DNA of 64,000 nt from JBQQPY01 sp052258065 (GCA_052258065.1 JBQQPY010000002.1:1054001-1118000), one strand, 5' to 3'; shown: positions 20,274 through 32,275, counted from the stretch's first letter. A program made the numbers and translations. The notes: generated by a model from the letters alone, not told the origin.

Positions 20274-22379
20274 TTACTTAGCTCTACGGCTTTCGATAAT
20301 AGCCTTAGCAACGTTGTTCGGTGCTTCATTGTATTTCAGGAACTCCATGGAGTAAGAAGCACGACCCTGAGTCTGTGAGCGCAGATCAGTAGCATAACCA
20401 AACATTTCAGATAAGGGGACCTGCGCACGAACAGTTTTACCGGTCGTGGTATCCTTCATGCCATCAATCATACCGCGTCGACGGTTCAAGTCGCCAATCA
20501 CGTCTCCCATATAGTCTTCAGGCGTTTCAACCTCTACCTTCATAATAGGTTCCAGTAGCACTGGTTTCGCCTTCATAAAGCCTTCTTTAAACGCGATGGA
20601 GCCAGCGATCTTAAAAGCCATTTCTGAGGAGTCGACTTCATGGTAGGAACCATCGAAGGCAGCAACACGGACATCTACGATCGGGTAACCAGCCAGAACA
20701 CCGCTCTTCAGCTGCTCCTGAACACCTTTATCCACCGCCGGAACGTATTCTTTTGGCACCACACCGCCGACGATTTCGTTTAGAAACTCATAGCCTTTAC
20801 CACCCGGCTCCAGAGGTTCAATACGCAGCCATACGTGACCAAACTGACCGCGACCACCGGACTGACGAATAAACTTACCTTCCTGTTCAACGGTGGAGCA
20901 GATCGTTTCGCGGTAGGCCACCTGCGGCTTACCGACGTTGGCTTCTACGTTAAATTCGCGGCGCATACGGTCAACAAGAATTTCAAGGTGCAGCTCACCC
21001 ATGCCGGCAATGATAGTCTGACCGGACTCTTTATCTGTCCAGACTCGGAAAGATGGGTCTTCTTGCGCCAGACGGCCCAGCGCCAGACCCATTTTTTCCT
21101 GGTCAGCTTTAGTTTTCGGTTCCACGGCGACAGAGATAACCGGTTCCGGGAATTCCATACGTTCTAGAGTGATAGGAGAAGACGTATCGCACAGGGTATC
21201 TCCGGTAGTCACGTCTTTCAGCCCGATGGCCGCGGCAATATCGCCGGCGCGCACTTCCTTAATTTCTTCACGTTTATTGGCATGCATCTGCACGATACGA
21301 CCGAAACGTTCGCGCTTATTTTTCACTGAGTTCAGCACTGTGTCACCGGAGCTGACGACACCAGAGTAGACGCGGAAGAAGGTCAGGTTGCCGACAAACG
21401 GGTCGGTGGCGATCTTGAACGCGAGTGCCGAGAATGGCTCATCATCGCTAGAATGACGCCTAGCGTGGGTTTCACCGTCATCGCGGACGCCGTTGATAGC
21501 GGCAACATCAGTCGGCGCTGGCAGGTACTCAATAACCGCATCTAGCATCGCCTGTACGCCCTTATTTTTGAACGCAGAACCACAGGTGACCAGAGTGATT
21601 TCGTTATTCAGAACGCGCTGTCGCAAACCACTTTTGACCTCTTCTTCTGTCAGCTCTTTACCGCCCAGATATTTGTCCATCAGCTCTTCAGATGCTTCGG
21701 CTGCAGATTCAACTAAGTAATGATGCCACTTATCAGCTAGCTCGGTTAAATCAGCAGGCATATCCTCATAAGTAAAGGTGACGCCCTGGTCTGCTTCGCT
21801 CCAGTTGATGGCTTTCATTTTCACCAGATCGACGACACCTGTGAATTTTTCTTCCGCCCCGATAGCTAGCTGGATCGGAACGGGGTTAGTTCCCAGACGT
21901 GTTTTCAGCTGTTCGACCACGCGCAGGTAATTGGCACCAATCCTATCCATTTTATTCACGAACGCGATACGAGGCACCTTATATTTGTTTGCTTGACGCC
22001 ATACGGTTTCAGACTGCGGCTGCACGCCGCCCACCGCACAGTAGACCATGACCACGCCATCGAGCACGCGCATGGAACGTTCTACTTCGATTGTGAAATC
22101 AACATGTCCTGGGGTATCAATGATGTTAATGCGGTGCGAATCAAACTGTTTGGCCATGCCAACCCAGAAACAGGTAGTCGCAGCGGACGTGATGGTAATG
22201 CCACGCTCCTGCTCTTGCGCCATCCAATCCATAGTGGCTGCGCCATGATGGACTTCACCGATCTTGTGGTTCACGCCCGTATAAAACAGAATACGTTCAG
22301 TCGTGGTAGTTTTACCCGCGTCGATGTGTGCACTTATACCGATATTCCGGTAGTGTGCGATGGGTGTTATACGAGCCAT
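20274..22379 (-). CDS. fusA: Elongation factor G
   Basis: EF-G is the translational GTPase that drives translocation on the ribosome and, with RRF, ribosome recycling. The 701 residues are near the usual 704. G1 is [13 protein letters not shown] (residues 17-29), the switch II region is DTPGHVDF, and G4 is NKMDR. Domains II-V follow with [14 protein letters not shown] and the C-terminal [20 protein letters not shown]. The frame is intact. It is third in the rpsL-rpsG-fusA operon, with a 95-bp gap to rpsG, and the usual next gene (tuf) is a relic. Confidence 0.98.
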   Translation of the reverse strand: MARITPIAHYRNIGISAHIDAGKTTTTERILFYTGVNHKIGEVHHGAATMDWMAQEQERGITITSAATTCFWVGMAKQFDSHRINIIDTPGHVDFTIEVERSMRVLDGVVMVYCAVGGVQPQSETVWRQANKYKVPRIAFVNKMDRIGANYLRVVEQLKTRLGTNPVPIQLAIGAEEKFTGVVDLVKMKAINWSEADQGVTFTYEDMPADLTELADKWHHYLVESAAEASEELMDKYLGGKELTEEEVKSGLRQRVLNNEITLVTCGSAFKNKGVQAMLDAVIEYLPAPTDVAAINGVRDDGETHARRHSSDDEPFSALAFKIATDPFVGNLTFFRVYSGVVSSGDTVLNSVKNKRERFGRIVQMHANKREEIKEVRAGDIAAAIGLKDVTTGDTLCDTSSPITLERMEFPEPVISVAVEPKTKADQEKMGLALGRLAQEDPSFRVWTDKESGQTIIAGMGELHLEILVDRMRREFNVEANVGKPQVAYRETICSTVEQEGKFIRQSGGRGQFGHVWLRIEPLEPGGKGYEFLNEIVGGVVPKEYVPAVDKGVQEQLKSGVLAGYPIVDVRVAAFDGSYHEVDSSEMAFKIAGSIAFKEGFMKAKPVLLEPIMKVEVETPEDYMGDVIGDLNRRRGMIDGMKDTTTGKTVRAQVPLSEMFGYATDLRSQTQGRASYSMEFLKYNEAPNNVAKAIIESRRAK

Positions 22380-22474
22380 TTGAATCCTCGATTACTAGGA
22401 CGTTCATTCTAAACTAAAGCAGTAGAGACAGCTTATAAGCGTCCGCGAAGTTAGCGTGACTACACGGTATACGA

Positions 22475-22960
<486 letters not shown>

Positions 22961-23039
22961 TTAATTCAGGATTGTCCAAAACTCGATGAGTTCTTTGAAA
23001 GAGTTAATAAAATGTTTGGCCTTACTTAACGGAGAATCA

Positions 23040-23414
<375 letters not shown>

Positions 23415-23497
23415 TCAATACAACTCCTGAGATTTTATTTCGTAAGCACGTAACAAATCGCCTCGTGATGCTACTTAGCGAAGCACGAGGACGCAGA

Positions 23498-23526
23498 ATT
23501 TTATGGCTGACGTGTAAAGGTGTCAA
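23498..23526 (-). promoter_or_regulatory. Sigma-70 promoter of the str operon
   Basis: On the minus strand TTGACA (23526-23521) is followed after exactly 17 bp by TAAAAT (23503-23498), about 85 bp before rpsL. Spacing and position match the enterobacterial str promoter. It overlaps the 3' side of the tusB region. Confidence 0.85.
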
Positions 23527-23548
23527 GAAATATACAACCTACCTTGTC

Positions 23549-23834
23549 TTACCACGCCATCTGCTGCGGCTGTTTTTCGGTTAGCATGACGAAATCATTA
23601 TAAGTAATTATTGCGATATGGTGAAAAATGAATAGACAATCCACGGGCAGCTATGTCGTTTTTCAACGCGTGCAGCGCCAAAGGCGAAGCGTTCAGTGCG
23701 CGAGCGGCTGGCGAGCCGCGCAGACCGGCGATAACGCCATCTGACAGCAGCAATAGGTTATCGCCGGGCCGCACGGTACGCAGCAGCGCCACTAGATCGC
23801 AGGCATAGGGAGAACGACTAAGGGTATACAGCAT
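23549..23834 (-). CDS. tusB: Sulfur-relay subunit TusB, one +1 frameshift
   Basis: TusB is part of the TusBCD heterohexamer that passes persulfide sulfur from TusA to TusE for 2-thiolation of tRNA wobble uridine. The frame starts MLYTLSRSPYACDLVALLR and includes GDNLLLLSDGV. After GLSIHF a run of five T (A run 23624-23628 on the plus strand) adds one base. Removing one T restores HHIAIITYNDFVMLTEKQ and the conserved C-terminal tail QQMAW at the TAA (23549-23551), giving 94 residues as in relatives. Uncorrected, the product stops at 78 residues with a wrong tail. tusC and tusD upstream are intact. Confidence 0.85.
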
Positions 23835-23849
23835 AAGTGCTCTCGGGCG

Positions 23850-24209
23850 TCAAAATGTCAATACAGTATGGTATGGGGCTAGACTCCGACTCCAATCAGC
23901 CGCCCGCAGCAACTCGACATCTAGCACCCAGTCTGCGCCGGCATCCAGTCCGCGCTCTGCTACCGAGTCGGCGCAGAGATAGAGCCTGTCGACATTATAT
24001 AACGACAGTACACCGAAAGTGGCGACGAAGTCCCGCGCTAGAATTTGTACCGGCTGCTGATGAGATAAGAGCAACAATACGCCATCAGCGATAAAAAATA
24101 CGCCGATATCCTCCGTCAGCGCCGAAGTGGCCAACAGTGCGTCAAGCCCTTCCCGGCCGGCCGCGTTGCCGTGCGGCCCTTGGGTGAAAACAAAAGCGAT
24201 GCGGTTCAT
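23850..24209 (-). CDS. tusC: Sulfur-relay subunit TusC
   Basis: A DsrF-like subunit of TusBCD. 119 residues with [32 protein letters not shown] and [11 protein letters not shown], typical of the family. It starts 7 bp after tusD and ends 15 bp before tusB, so the three are one transcript. Confidence 0.95.
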   Translation of the reverse strand: MNRIAFVFTQGPHGNAAGREGLDALLATSALTEDIGVFFIADGVLLLLSHQQPVQILARDFVATFGVLSLYNVDRLYLCADSVAERGLDAGADWVLDVELLRAADWSRSLAPYHTVLTF

Positions 24210-24216
24210 GACGGCA

Positions 24217-24609
24217 TTAAAATTGGATAAAGCGATCGCAGCCGAGCACTGCCTGCGCCAGCGCGCCTAAGCCGCTAAGCTTGAAGCCCCGCTGAAGGTT
24301 CTCACCGGCGCATTTAAGCAACGACGCCTGTAGAGCATCGGTAACGCCGCGGCGCAGGGCGGCAGCTATGCAAACATGCAGCGCTACCCGATGCTTCTGC
24401 GCTAGGTCATGCCAGGCACGCACCAGATCTACTTCATCGCCGGCGGGCGCAGTCAGTCGATTGGCGTTAGTAACGCCGTCTTGATAAAAAAATACGGTGC
24501 CGAGACGATGACCGCATGCCAGCAGCGCCTGGGCGAACTGAAGCGCGCTGCTGGCTCGCTGATTGCCATAGGCAGGGCCCGTGACCATCAGGCAATAACC
24601 CAGAATCAC
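24217..24609 (-). CDS. tusD: Sulfurtransferase subunit TusD
   Basis: The DsrE-like subunit of TusBCD, carrying the catalytic persulfide cysteine, seen here in [11 protein letters not shown] near residue 77. [23 protein letters not shown] and [12 protein letters not shown] are conserved, and the 130 residues are of normal length. Translation may start at MILGYC or at the following LMVTG region; the first ATG is taken because it fits the family start. It is the first intact gene of the tus-str block; yheO upstream has decayed. Confidence 0.95.
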   Translation of the reverse strand: MILGYCLMVTGPAYGNQRASSALQFAQALLACGHRLGTVFFYQDGVTNANRLTAPAGDEVDLVRAWHDLAQKHRVALHVCIAAALRRGVTDALQASLLKCAGENLQRGFKLSGLGALAQAVLGCDRFIQF

Positions 24610-24623
24610 CTTGCCTCTCCTGC

Positions 24624-25170
24624 AAAATCGCTGTTTTGAACTGATGGATATATAAGCACACCATGTCCTTAGAGATATTTAGCCTAAATGTAACCTGATG
24701 AATAGTCTTCTTGATGTTAAAAATGTTTTTTCGTACAGATTAAGAACGATCTGCCAATTTTTAGCGTTATTAGACGCGCTGCAATTGACGTTGATTTCTT
24801 CAACGGCAAACTTCAGAGCTGGAGTCATTTGATCGTCCATGCAGGAGATGAAATTCACCAAGGTCGTAATATCGTGCGTTTCCGGCAGAATAAACGTTTG
24901 CATTATCTGCAAGAACAGCATATCCAGATTCGTGTCAAAAAAACAGAAGCACTATACTCTGCCGCTCGCGGGCACAAATGGCACTGGACGACGGATTTCA
25001 TTAGGACGCTATTTTTGCAAGGCTACAGTAGGCACAGGAAACACCGTATACTCACCCTCGTATCATGCAGCATGCGCCGTGAGAGATCCGAAATCGGAGA
25101 ACCGATTTTACGTACGGTATTTTCGCCGTTAGCGATACGCCGGCTGAATATTTCAGATACTTAAGGGAGT
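24624..25170 (-). pseudogene. yheO: YheO-type transcriptional regulator relic
   Basis: Fragments in several frames follow the YheO (PAS plus DNA-binding) sequence in order: IANGENTVRKIGSPISDL near 25110, LPETHDITTLVNF, VEEINVN(C)SASNNAKNWQIVLNLYEK near 24780, then [17 protein letters not shown] at 24640-24680. At least two frameshifts and a stop are present, and the N-terminus is missing. Position upstream of tusD is normal for this gene. Confidence 0.85.
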
Positions 25171-25259
25171 GCAACATAACCTCTCAATGCTTGCCAATTT
25201 TCACACACTGAAAGACAATATATTTTTAATAATTTATTTTTAATTTTTAATAATTATTA

Positions 25260-25392
25260 TTTTATATATTATTTTTTATCTTGCCTAAGAATCAGGAAAT
25301 CATAAATATATTATTTGTTTGCAAAATGTCGAGCTGATTTGTGAACTCAAAAACTGAGGTCTTAAATCTAATGTATTCTATCATATTTTCTC
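25260..25392 (+). repeat. Element A copy
   Basis: It has the TTTTTTATCTTGCC block and the end CTTAAATCTAATGTATTC, TATCATATTTTCTC, and is followed at once by an element B copy. Confidence 0.65.
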
Positions 25393-25620
25393 ATGATTAC
25401 TACTTTACCCCACTACACTTAAACTACACTGGCAATAGATACTTTTCAAGTAGATGAATACTCTACTGAAGAATGTTAAAAATGCTATAATCCGCACTTA
25501 CTATGCAATTTATATCCAACATACGCCTTGTTAATTGAACGAATTTAAACATCAATTTAACTGATATTATAGAAGCACTGATGCGGCGTCGCTTAGAGGA
25601 AATTTATGATTTTAGAGCTA
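25393..25620 (+). repeat. Element B, left arm and part of the right
   Basis: It starts GATTACTACTTTACC and passes through the centre (CTTGTTAATTGAACGAATTT) with no IS inside. It is truncated about 60 bp before its end by IS481-type DNA. Confidence 0.7.
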
Positions 25621-25629
25621 GACATATAT

Positions 25630-26420
25630 CGGTCTAATCTAATCTTGAGCACTTTACTGGGATGTAATAGTCTCTTTCATCACATCTTCTATATGCCCAT
25701 TAAATTGTTTGACTATACCAATCGTTTGTGAATACATCAGTAGGCTAATGTGGTATTCTATATCAAGCTCTTCATATAAGGAATCGAATTCATATTTTCC
25801 GATGGCAAAGCGTTTTCGAAGGTCAAAAGATGATCCGTAAATTCTTTACTATTCTCTGTAAGAACCCAATGAGTAGCCGGGGACATGCCCGACTAAGAGC
25901 GCGCAAAAAACACCGTGCATTAGCCACAGTTTAGCTTCTTAGAGGTAGATAGAAACCTATCAAGCTACTCGCCTCACATCCACGCAAGATAACGTCATGA
26001 AATTTTATCTCACATTTATGGAAAATACTTTACATTAACATGCAGGTAATCGGGCTCTGAGCTTTTAAACACTTTGTGCTTTGGTTTTAGTGCTTTCTCC
26101 TTCATGTTACGCAAACACCCTAATGCATCCCTGGATAAACAGCGTTCTAGGGCAGCTCTGGATACCGTAGGGTTCAAAAATTCGCATACGATTGCTAATA
26201 GATCTATCCAGTAGGGAAAAGTCATGTTCCGTAGGGAAACAGTTACGGCTTTCTCAGCGGATGACAGCCTCATATCCATCTCATTTTCTCTATTTAGAAA
26301 CGGTTCATTTTAGAAACGGTTGATTCAGAGATGCTATAAAGCTTAGCTAAAGTAGATACTGGCTCGTTACTTGCCTGAAGAGCGGCTCTGATTTTAGGCA
26401 TGACAGTTGCCTGCCTATTA
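25630..26420 (-). mobile_element. IS481-type transposase remnant, both termini
   Basis: The minus strand encodes the N-terminal HTH portion (IRAALQASNEPVSTLAKLYS) and TVSRAALERCLSRDALGCLR, then KPKHKVFKSSEPDYLHVNVK, as in IS481-type enzymes. The middle and end are degraded. Stops are frequent. The left part (25640-25740) matches the C-terminal end of the other copies. Confidence 0.8.
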
Positions 26421-26467
26421 CCATAGGCAGGGCTGCACAACAAGAGTTTATATAATGAGCTGGAAAA

Positions 26468-26790
26468 ATAACTATAGCCTTTTATCTATTCCAATTTACT
26501 AAATAACCATTCTAGGCTGTAGAAAATTTTTTCTCTGAAGTCTAAATTGCACATTCTCATAGTGAAGAACTCAGATCGCGAATAATCAAAATTAATTGAA
26601 GCAGGTAATTCTACACGTGCAGCCGCGAATGGATATAAAACAGGCTCTTCTACTCTATCTTCTGCCTTATTCACTGGATTTAAATCCTGTTTATATGGCG
26701 TTTCCCAAGTTGAAATCACTGCTTAGAAAAGGTACAAGAAGAATCGTTAATTCACTATTGAATACAACCAGTCAAACTATTGATTTAATT
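26468..26790 (+). mobile_element. Internally deleted IS630-a derivative
   Basis: The 5' end (TTTATCTATTCCAATTTAC) through the N-terminal region joins directly to the C-terminal coding part, whose translation reads LLPYSLDLNPVY, KLKSLLRKGTRRIV, NSLLNTTSQTIDLIF. About 600 bp of the middle is missing. A similarly deleted copy lies at 37362-37732. Confidence 0.75.
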
Positions 26791-26904
26791 TTTTAAATTT
26801 CTCACTGATTTCAGATGCGGAGTGATGGTTATATTGCACGCTTTCTGCATTTTGCTGAGGAATGGGCCTGCCGAGGGGTAGAAAGCGGGCAGGCACGTAT
26901 CCGC

Positions 26905-27520
26905 TACCGTAGTTCCGGCGCTTAAAGGACAGCGTACGCCGCTTTGGCGTGCGAATTAGCAGAGTTAATACCCCGCTAACACACAGATATATAATCCTTG
27001 CTGCGACAAACATTATCACGTTATACATCCAGCCGTAAAGAAGCTAACTTTATCTCATTACCATATCAGGGTCATAGTATAGGCCAAAAGGTGCTTTTAA
27101 AGACTAGCACCACTTCGTTCGAGTAAGAGGAGAGAGCGAGCTTGACAAAAACGGTATTAGAAGCCGCAGCGACTGGAAGCGGCTCATACCAAGCGCTACA
27201 TCGAACCGCGACTCTTCGGCAGGAATAGCACGCATCGTGTCGGCGAAGAATTAGGCACTATAGGCGCTGTTAAGCGTAACGCTACCATGGCGCATAGACA
27301 AGGGCCGAGACAGTAGCGACAAGAGCCAGGAGATGTCGCGCAAGGTAATAAACTGTCACGGTCTATAATAGATAAGGCAAATCTGCACCTGCAGCCGCGT
27401 ACCGGTAAACAGCTGTTACGTAAAGCTAACTATGCTTTTAGTTTTCTGCATCAAGTTGTTAACGCTAATCAGCGACACGAACGCCGTCTCCTTTAATAGC
27501 ACGAGCCACTGATCCTGGAA
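26905..27520 (-). pseudogene. artM: Arginine ABC transporter permease relic
   Basis: Minus-strand fragments follow ArtM in order: LFTGTRLQVQICLIYY, SVTLNSAYSA, DTMRAIPAEES, ALGMSRFQS, then VAARIIYLCVSGVLTLLIR and the C-terminal LSFKRRN. Stops and frame changes separate them. It is part of a decayed artI-artQ-artM run on this strand. Confidence 0.8.
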
Positions 27521-27960
27521 GCCGCATAGAGGATTACGCTACATTTTCGGCAGAAACACTCAAAAAAAAAACGGCGCGCCGTTACTTATTCTAAGTGCTT
27601 TCCCGACTCCGACTCAGTTTTCGCAATAGCTTTCAGCGCGCTGCGCAGGGTCCGCGAAACGCAGGAGGCGCACAGCAGTGCCAGCGCGATGACGCCGCAG
27701 AGAAAAACATTGATATCGAAGTTGTCGATAGAAAGAACGAGGGAAATAAGAAATGCCCCAAAGACAAAGCAAGGTCATTTTCTAGCCTCATCAGGAGCTG
27801 TGAGGTGCCGAAGCAAATAAGCAGCACTAGCGCAGATTCCAGCCTGTCAAAGACCATGCTAATAGTAAAAAAATGACTAGCGCGCTCGGCGCTAGACCAA
27901 GAGTCGTCTCTGCGTCGCTGGCAATGAGAGAGATTTCCTCATCAAGATAACTTACTGCTT
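27521..27960 (-). pseudogene. artQ: Arginine ABC transporter permease relic
   Basis: Two frames together give LVLLICFGTSQLLM and IDNFDINVFLCGVIALALL, then SRTLRSALKAI, matching ArtQ. A frameshift lies between the two blocks near 27750, and the C-terminal third is unrecognisable. Confidence 0.8.
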
Positions 27961-27964
27961 ACAC

Positions 27965-28680
27965 TATTTCTGATACAGGCTCTGATACATTCTGTCTTTC
28001 TTGACTCGCTCTAGCGCCTGATTGAACTTATTAACTAGCGTCATATTATTTAAGTGCACGGCGATGCCTAAGCCGGTGCCGAAATAAGCTTTATCAGTCA
28101 CTTTTTCGCCGACCGTCCCAGGCTGGCATCCTTGATCAACTATTCGTGCACTACGGTGACCTTGCCGAATACACCTCTCTAGGCGGCCGTTTTTCAGATC
28201 TAGAATAGCGTTCTGATCGCTATCATGGGAAACCGCTGTGATTTCGAGGTGTTTAGCTATCAGATATTTCTAGTGGGTTGAGCCATTTTACATTCTAACG
28301 CGTTTTCTGACCAGAGATTCCTAATCGGCAAATTTGTCTTATAGACGATAAAGATAGCCGAATTCTCATAATACGGTTGCATGAATGCAAGCTCTTTTTG
28401 GCGATCCAAGGTGATATCCATACCCGAAATAACAGTGTCAAAGCGGCGAAAGCGCAGGCTGCGGATTAGATTATCAAGCGCTTGGTTTGTAAAATGTGCT
28501 CTACTGTCATCTGCCTACACACAGCACTGGTAAACTGATATCAAAGCCTTAGGTTTTATTGCAAGCACTGACAAACTTGAACTGCGTATAGGCCACTTCG
28601 GTGTCGAAGCCGGACGGTTTGCGCTGCGCTAACATAGGCGGACAGAACGGCCAGCGTCGCGATCATTATAGTATAGTCTT
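27965..28680 (-). pseudogene. artI: Arginine-binding periplasmic protein relic
   Basis: The minus strand gives AAQTVRLASTPKYAPFKF-like, FDTVISGMDITLDRQKEL, FMQPYYENSAIF and, at the end, NKFNQALERVKKDRMYQSLYQK. These are landmarks of the ArtI/ArtJ solute-binding family. Several frameshifts and stops are present. Whether it was artI or artJ cannot be decided; the order before artQ favours artI. Confidence 0.8.
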
Positions 28681-28689
28681 TTTTATTTA

Positions 28690-28870
28690 TGTGACTCCCA
28701 AATTGTCATACACATGCTCACGGAGACACCGCTCATGGTTAATATACAGCATCTTGAGACTACCGACAAAGTGCTAGGATAAATTTTCAGCGTCTATCTG
28801 ACAAGCAAAATGCTGAGCGCATAGCTTAGTTAAAGCTTTGAGTTCGCGCACACTCTCCATGAGCGGCTTC
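28690..28870. repeat. Repeat D, copy 2
   Basis: It resembles 7172-7330 (blocks CTCACGG, CGCTCATGG, CTTGAGAC, CAGCGTCT). Its function is unknown. The DNA from 28871 to 29154 shows nothing recognisable. Confidence 0.45.
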
Positions 28871-29154
28871 TTCAAGAGAGTCTTTCACTCACGCTAACTT
28901 TCTTGCTCGCCTGATACAAGAAGACAGCGTTACAGTCAACAATCCGCGTAGCGGCTATTATAGCTTTCAGACATAGGGATTCGTATGGGCTTAGCCTTGC
29001 CGCCCCAATATTGACAACGCCTTTCCTGTTTCCTGCAAGGTCAAAAGCTCACGCGCTATATGATGATTGTGGCTACTAATGTAGCAGGTAACCGTCCTAA
29101 TATACATGACGGCATTTCCTGTCACCACCGGTTTAAAACTGATCTACCTTGCCA

Positions 29155-29330
29155 ATTAAATCACTATTTTACGAGGAATCAAAAAATCATCTTAGATATT
29201 TGAAAATATAAGATACATTGATAAATGACTACAAACGAATACATATTCGGGATCTCTACATCAAAAAAACACTAAGTAGGACGCTGACGCGGTTTTTATG
29301 GCTATTCTAGTCAGCAATTCGCTTTGATAA
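29155..29330. repeat. Repeat F, copy 2
   Basis: It shares ordered blocks with 18170-18420. The IS481-type 3' end follows after about 40 bases. Confidence 0.45.
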
Positions 29331-29369
29331 CGCATCAGCACATAATTGGCAGTGATGCTTTGCGCTATG

Positions 29370-29560
29370 CTAAGCGTACAGGAGATATGCTGTAAGCGAC
29401 TATTTGCATTCTGCTAAAGAAGCTTGAAATCACACTGCACCGATATTTCTAACTCTACAATCAGGAATTGCTTAAATCTGCATTAAGCGGCAAAACTCTA
29501 TTGCAGTCTATAAAATATTATCGCACAATAAAACGTAAATTATTTTAAAATAAATCATAT
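29370..29560 (+). mobile_element. IS481-type element 3' end fragment
   Basis: It resembles 2285-2420 and the reverse of 8735-8940: TTGCATTCTG, AATCAGGAATTGCTTAAAT, CTATTGCAGTCTATAAAATATT. Only the C-terminal part and outer end remain. Confidence 0.6.
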
Positions 29561-29684
29561 TGCTTTCCGGTATGTGATACTAGCTATGAGCTAATCCATA
29601 CTGATGCATAGAGACTAAAGCTTCGATCAAACGATAAAGCCATCTAGACGAAAATTTCCAGTTTTGCATTTTATGCAGCTATTA

Positions 29685-29792
29685 TCAACAAACTCTAGGG
29701 CATGATGGGTGTTTTAATACCACTACCAAGAAGCGCGTCATCGGTGCCCTCAAGTCAGAACATCTTTTAAATCAATACTCAAATTTGGCTAG
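29685..29792 (-). repeat. Element B arm left of an IS630-a insertion
   Basis: Inverted arm running from AACTCTAGGGCATGATGG to the centre, CTCAAATTTGGCTA, where IS630-a starts. The other arm resumes at 30626. Confidence 0.7.
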
Positions 29793-30625
29793 AATACTTT
29801 TATCTATTTCGATTGATATCCCGCTGCGATAAAAAATTATCGCAATCTTTATAAAAAATCAGCTCAATAGCTTAAGCGATCCTATTCCATAGCAAATAAA
29901 CGATTTTTCTGCGGCTTTTCTGAGTAGTGATCTCAACTCAGGAAACGCTATCTCGATAAGATTTAAATCCGGCGAATAAGTCGGAAGATAAAGAAGAATT
30001 GCATTTTTAGCCTGCATAGCTTTTCGTATACCATAAACTTTATGATTAGCAAATTATTCATTATTACTATATTCACTTGTACAAGTTCAGAAAAAGTTTC
30101 TTTTTATATCAGCAAGGAAAGTATGTCTATTCATTGCTCTATCGAGTAGCATAGTTATACTTTATTCAAATAGATACATGCCAACAGTGAGTGTTGTCGT
30201 TTTCTAGTCGGCGCGCAGGATGTCAACCTAGCATCGTTAACCTCGTTTTCTGCAGACTTTTGAGCTACTGATGTTTATTGTTACTGTTTTATCAATAAAA
30301 ACAAGCTTCTCTGGTAAAAAATATTACACCTCTTCAGGTTATAATTTACGAGCATGAACTACATCACGGCGTTTTTGCTCACTGGCATGTACGGTTATTT
30401 TTATAACCGTCGTCATATGGCACTGAAAAAGCACGATAGAATCGCAGAGCTCGTTTGAGTGCTGAAAATGCTCTTCAGCAAGGCCTATGTTTCAGGACAA
30501 TATTAAATCCTAAGAATCATCAAAAAGCGTTAAAATAAAATCAGAATACTCATTAATTTTGCTCCGTATAGCGCACAAATCAATGACTATTTAATACACT
30601 AGAACAGACGCAAAGAGCTCTAAGT
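29793..30625 (-). mobile_element. IS630-a remnant inserted in element B
   Basis: Bounded by TAGAATACTTTTATC at the left and AAGAGCTCTA at the right, about 830 bp of decayed IS630-a lies between two element B arms. Minus-strand translation yields the CNNFLSQRDIN-type C-terminus near 29835 and family blocks further in. The target is the central TA of element B. Confidence 0.75.
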
Positions 30626-30772
30626 AACGAAGCGCACATTAGTCAAAAGTTGCACAGTAAATACCCATTTTAGCGTTTTTGACATTCTCCGGCAGAATAT
30701 TTATTCACTCGAAAGCGCCTATTTTCAGTGTAGTTCAAGCTCAGCCGAGTAACCTACGTAATCAGGAAAAGA
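30626..30772 (-). repeat. Element B second arm, upstream of yebC
   Basis: From AGTAACGAAGCGC it continues through TTTAGCGTTTTTGACATTC to the terminal repeat CCTACGTAATCAGG at 30758-30771. It ends 28 bp before the yebC start codon, just before a CCCCTTTCGGAGA ribosome binding region. Confidence 0.75.
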
Positions 30773-30799
30773 TTTATAGACCCCCTTTCGGAGAAAAAT

Positions 30800-31545
30800 A
30801 TGGCAGGTCATAGTAAGTGGACTAATACAAAGCATCGTAAAGCCGTACAGGACGCCAAACGTGGAAAAATTTTCACCAAGATTATCCGCGAATTAACTAC
30901 CGCCGCCAGACTGGGCGGCGGTAGTTCCCACTCAAACCTTCGCTTACGCGTAGCAGTGAATAAAGCATTGGCAAACAACATGACGCGAGATACGGTGAAT
31001 CGCGCCATCGGTCGCGGCGCGGGGGAGCAGCTGACGCCGTTCAGATGGAGATTATTATTTATGAAGGATATGGCCCTGGCGGTACCGCTGTCATAGTTGA
31101 GTGCCTCAGCGATAACCGTAATCGCACTTTATCCGAAGTGCGTCATGCCTTTGCTAAAACTGGCGGTAATTTAGGCGCTGATGGTTCCGTTTCGTATTTA
31201 TTCACAAAAAGAGGAGTGATTTCGTTTGCGCAGGGCCCTAGTCAAGATAGCATAATGGAGGCGGCGCTGGAAGCCGGCGCCGATGATGTTGTCAGTTATG
31301 ATGACGGCGCGATTGATGTGTACACCGCGCCGGACACTTTTGGAGAGGTTAAAGATGCGCTGGAGGCGGCGGGTCTAGCGCCGGAATCCTCGGAAGTCGC
31401 GCTGATCCCGCTCACTTATACCGATCTGAACGCGGAGACCGCACCTAAACTACTACGCCTTATTGAAATGCTGGAAGACGCCGATGATGTGCGGGCAGTA
31501 TATCACAACGGTGAAATTTCCGACGAAGTGGCGGCGACTCTGTGA
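30800..31545 (+). CDS. yebC: YebC/PmpR-family protein, one -1 frameshift
   Basis: YebC-family proteins are linked to DNA-binding regulation and, in recent work on the family, to relief of ribosome stalling. [32 protein letters not shown] is intact to [11 protein letters not shown]. At about 31032 one base is missing (CTG ACG in place of CTN GAC). The next frame continues [32 protein letters not shown] to [12 protein letters not shown] at 31545. Restored, it has 248 residues, near the usual 246. The break is not in a homopolymer. It precedes ruvC by 40 bp, as in enterobacteria. Confidence 0.87.
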
Positions 31546-31585
31546 TGATCAGCTTCCTGCGTTATCTCGCGCGCCAGGCAGCGGC

Positions 31586-32110
31586 ATGACCGTAATCTTA
31601 GGCATCGATCCCGGTTCGCGCATTACTGGCTATGGCATCGTACGCCAGAGAGGGCGTAAACTAAGCTACTTAAGCAGCGGCTGTATCCGCACTAAAGTAG
31701 ATGATTTTCCCGGTCGCTTGAAGCTTATCTATGCCGGCATCAGCAAAGTTATCACGCAGTTTCAGCCCAACTGCCTAGCGATTGAGCAGGTATTTATGGC
31801 TAAAAACGTCGACTCGGCCTTAAAATTAGGCCAGGCGCGCGGCGTCGCCATCCTGGCAGCGATTAACCTAGACTTGCCAGTTTTTGAATATGCAGCCCGT
31901 CAGGTTAAACAAACAGTAGTTGGAACGGGAACGGCAGAAAAAAGCCAGGTACAACATATGGTGCGCACTTTATTAACGCTCTCTGCCAACCCGCAGGCAG
32001 ACGCCTCTGATGCGTTGGCCGTCGCTATTACCCATTGCCACGTCAGCCAAAATGCCGTACGTGTACGCAGCTGCGAGCTTAACATGGCACGAGGCAGGCT
32101 AAATCGATAG
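31586..32110 (+). CDS. ruvC: Holliday junction endonuclease RuvC
   Basis: RuvC resolves Holliday junctions together with RuvAB. 174 residues. The acidic catalytic residues are in LGIDPGSR (Asp7), AIEQVFM (Glu68) and [13 protein letters not shown] (two Asp near 139-142). I chose the ATG at 31586, which gives the family start [10 protein letters not shown]; an earlier in-frame start would run back into yebC. It is intact but cut off from ruvAB, which lies about 26.6 kb away, with element B after its stop. Confidence 0.96.
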   Translation: MTVILGIDPGSRITGYGIVRQRGRKLSYLSSGCIRTKVDDFPGRLKLIYAGISKVITQFQPNCLAIEQVFMAKNVDSALKLGQARGVAILAAINLDLPVFEYAARQVKQTVVGTGTAEKSQVQHMVRTLLTLSANPQADASDALAVAITHCHVSQNAVRVRSCELNMARGRLNR

Positions 32111-32164
32111 ACAGTTGTCATGCGTTTATCTTCGGTCTGGATATTTATCTAGCTTCTATTATGT

Positions 32165-32275
32165 AATTTGATTACGCATCTTGCCTGCCAAATTTAAGCT
32201 ACACTGGAAATAAACACCTTGCAAGTAGATAAATACTCTGCTAGTGAGTATCAAAACGCTATACAGACGCTAGAG
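32165..32275 (+). repeat. Element B left arm after ruvC
   Basis: GATTACGCATCTTGCC, TTTAAGCTACACTGG, AGTAGATAAATACTCTGC and the CAAAACGCTATA block are clear. It then stops at the boundary of the yajO relic. It sits exactly where the usual yebB-ruvA-ruvB genes would follow. Confidence 0.75.

Noticed and set aside
23837..24094. 85-codon forward open frame
   Set aside because: It is antisense to the intact tusC gene.
26596..26796. A small standalone gene
   Set aside because: Its product is the C-terminal portion of the IS630-type transposase in an internally deleted copy.
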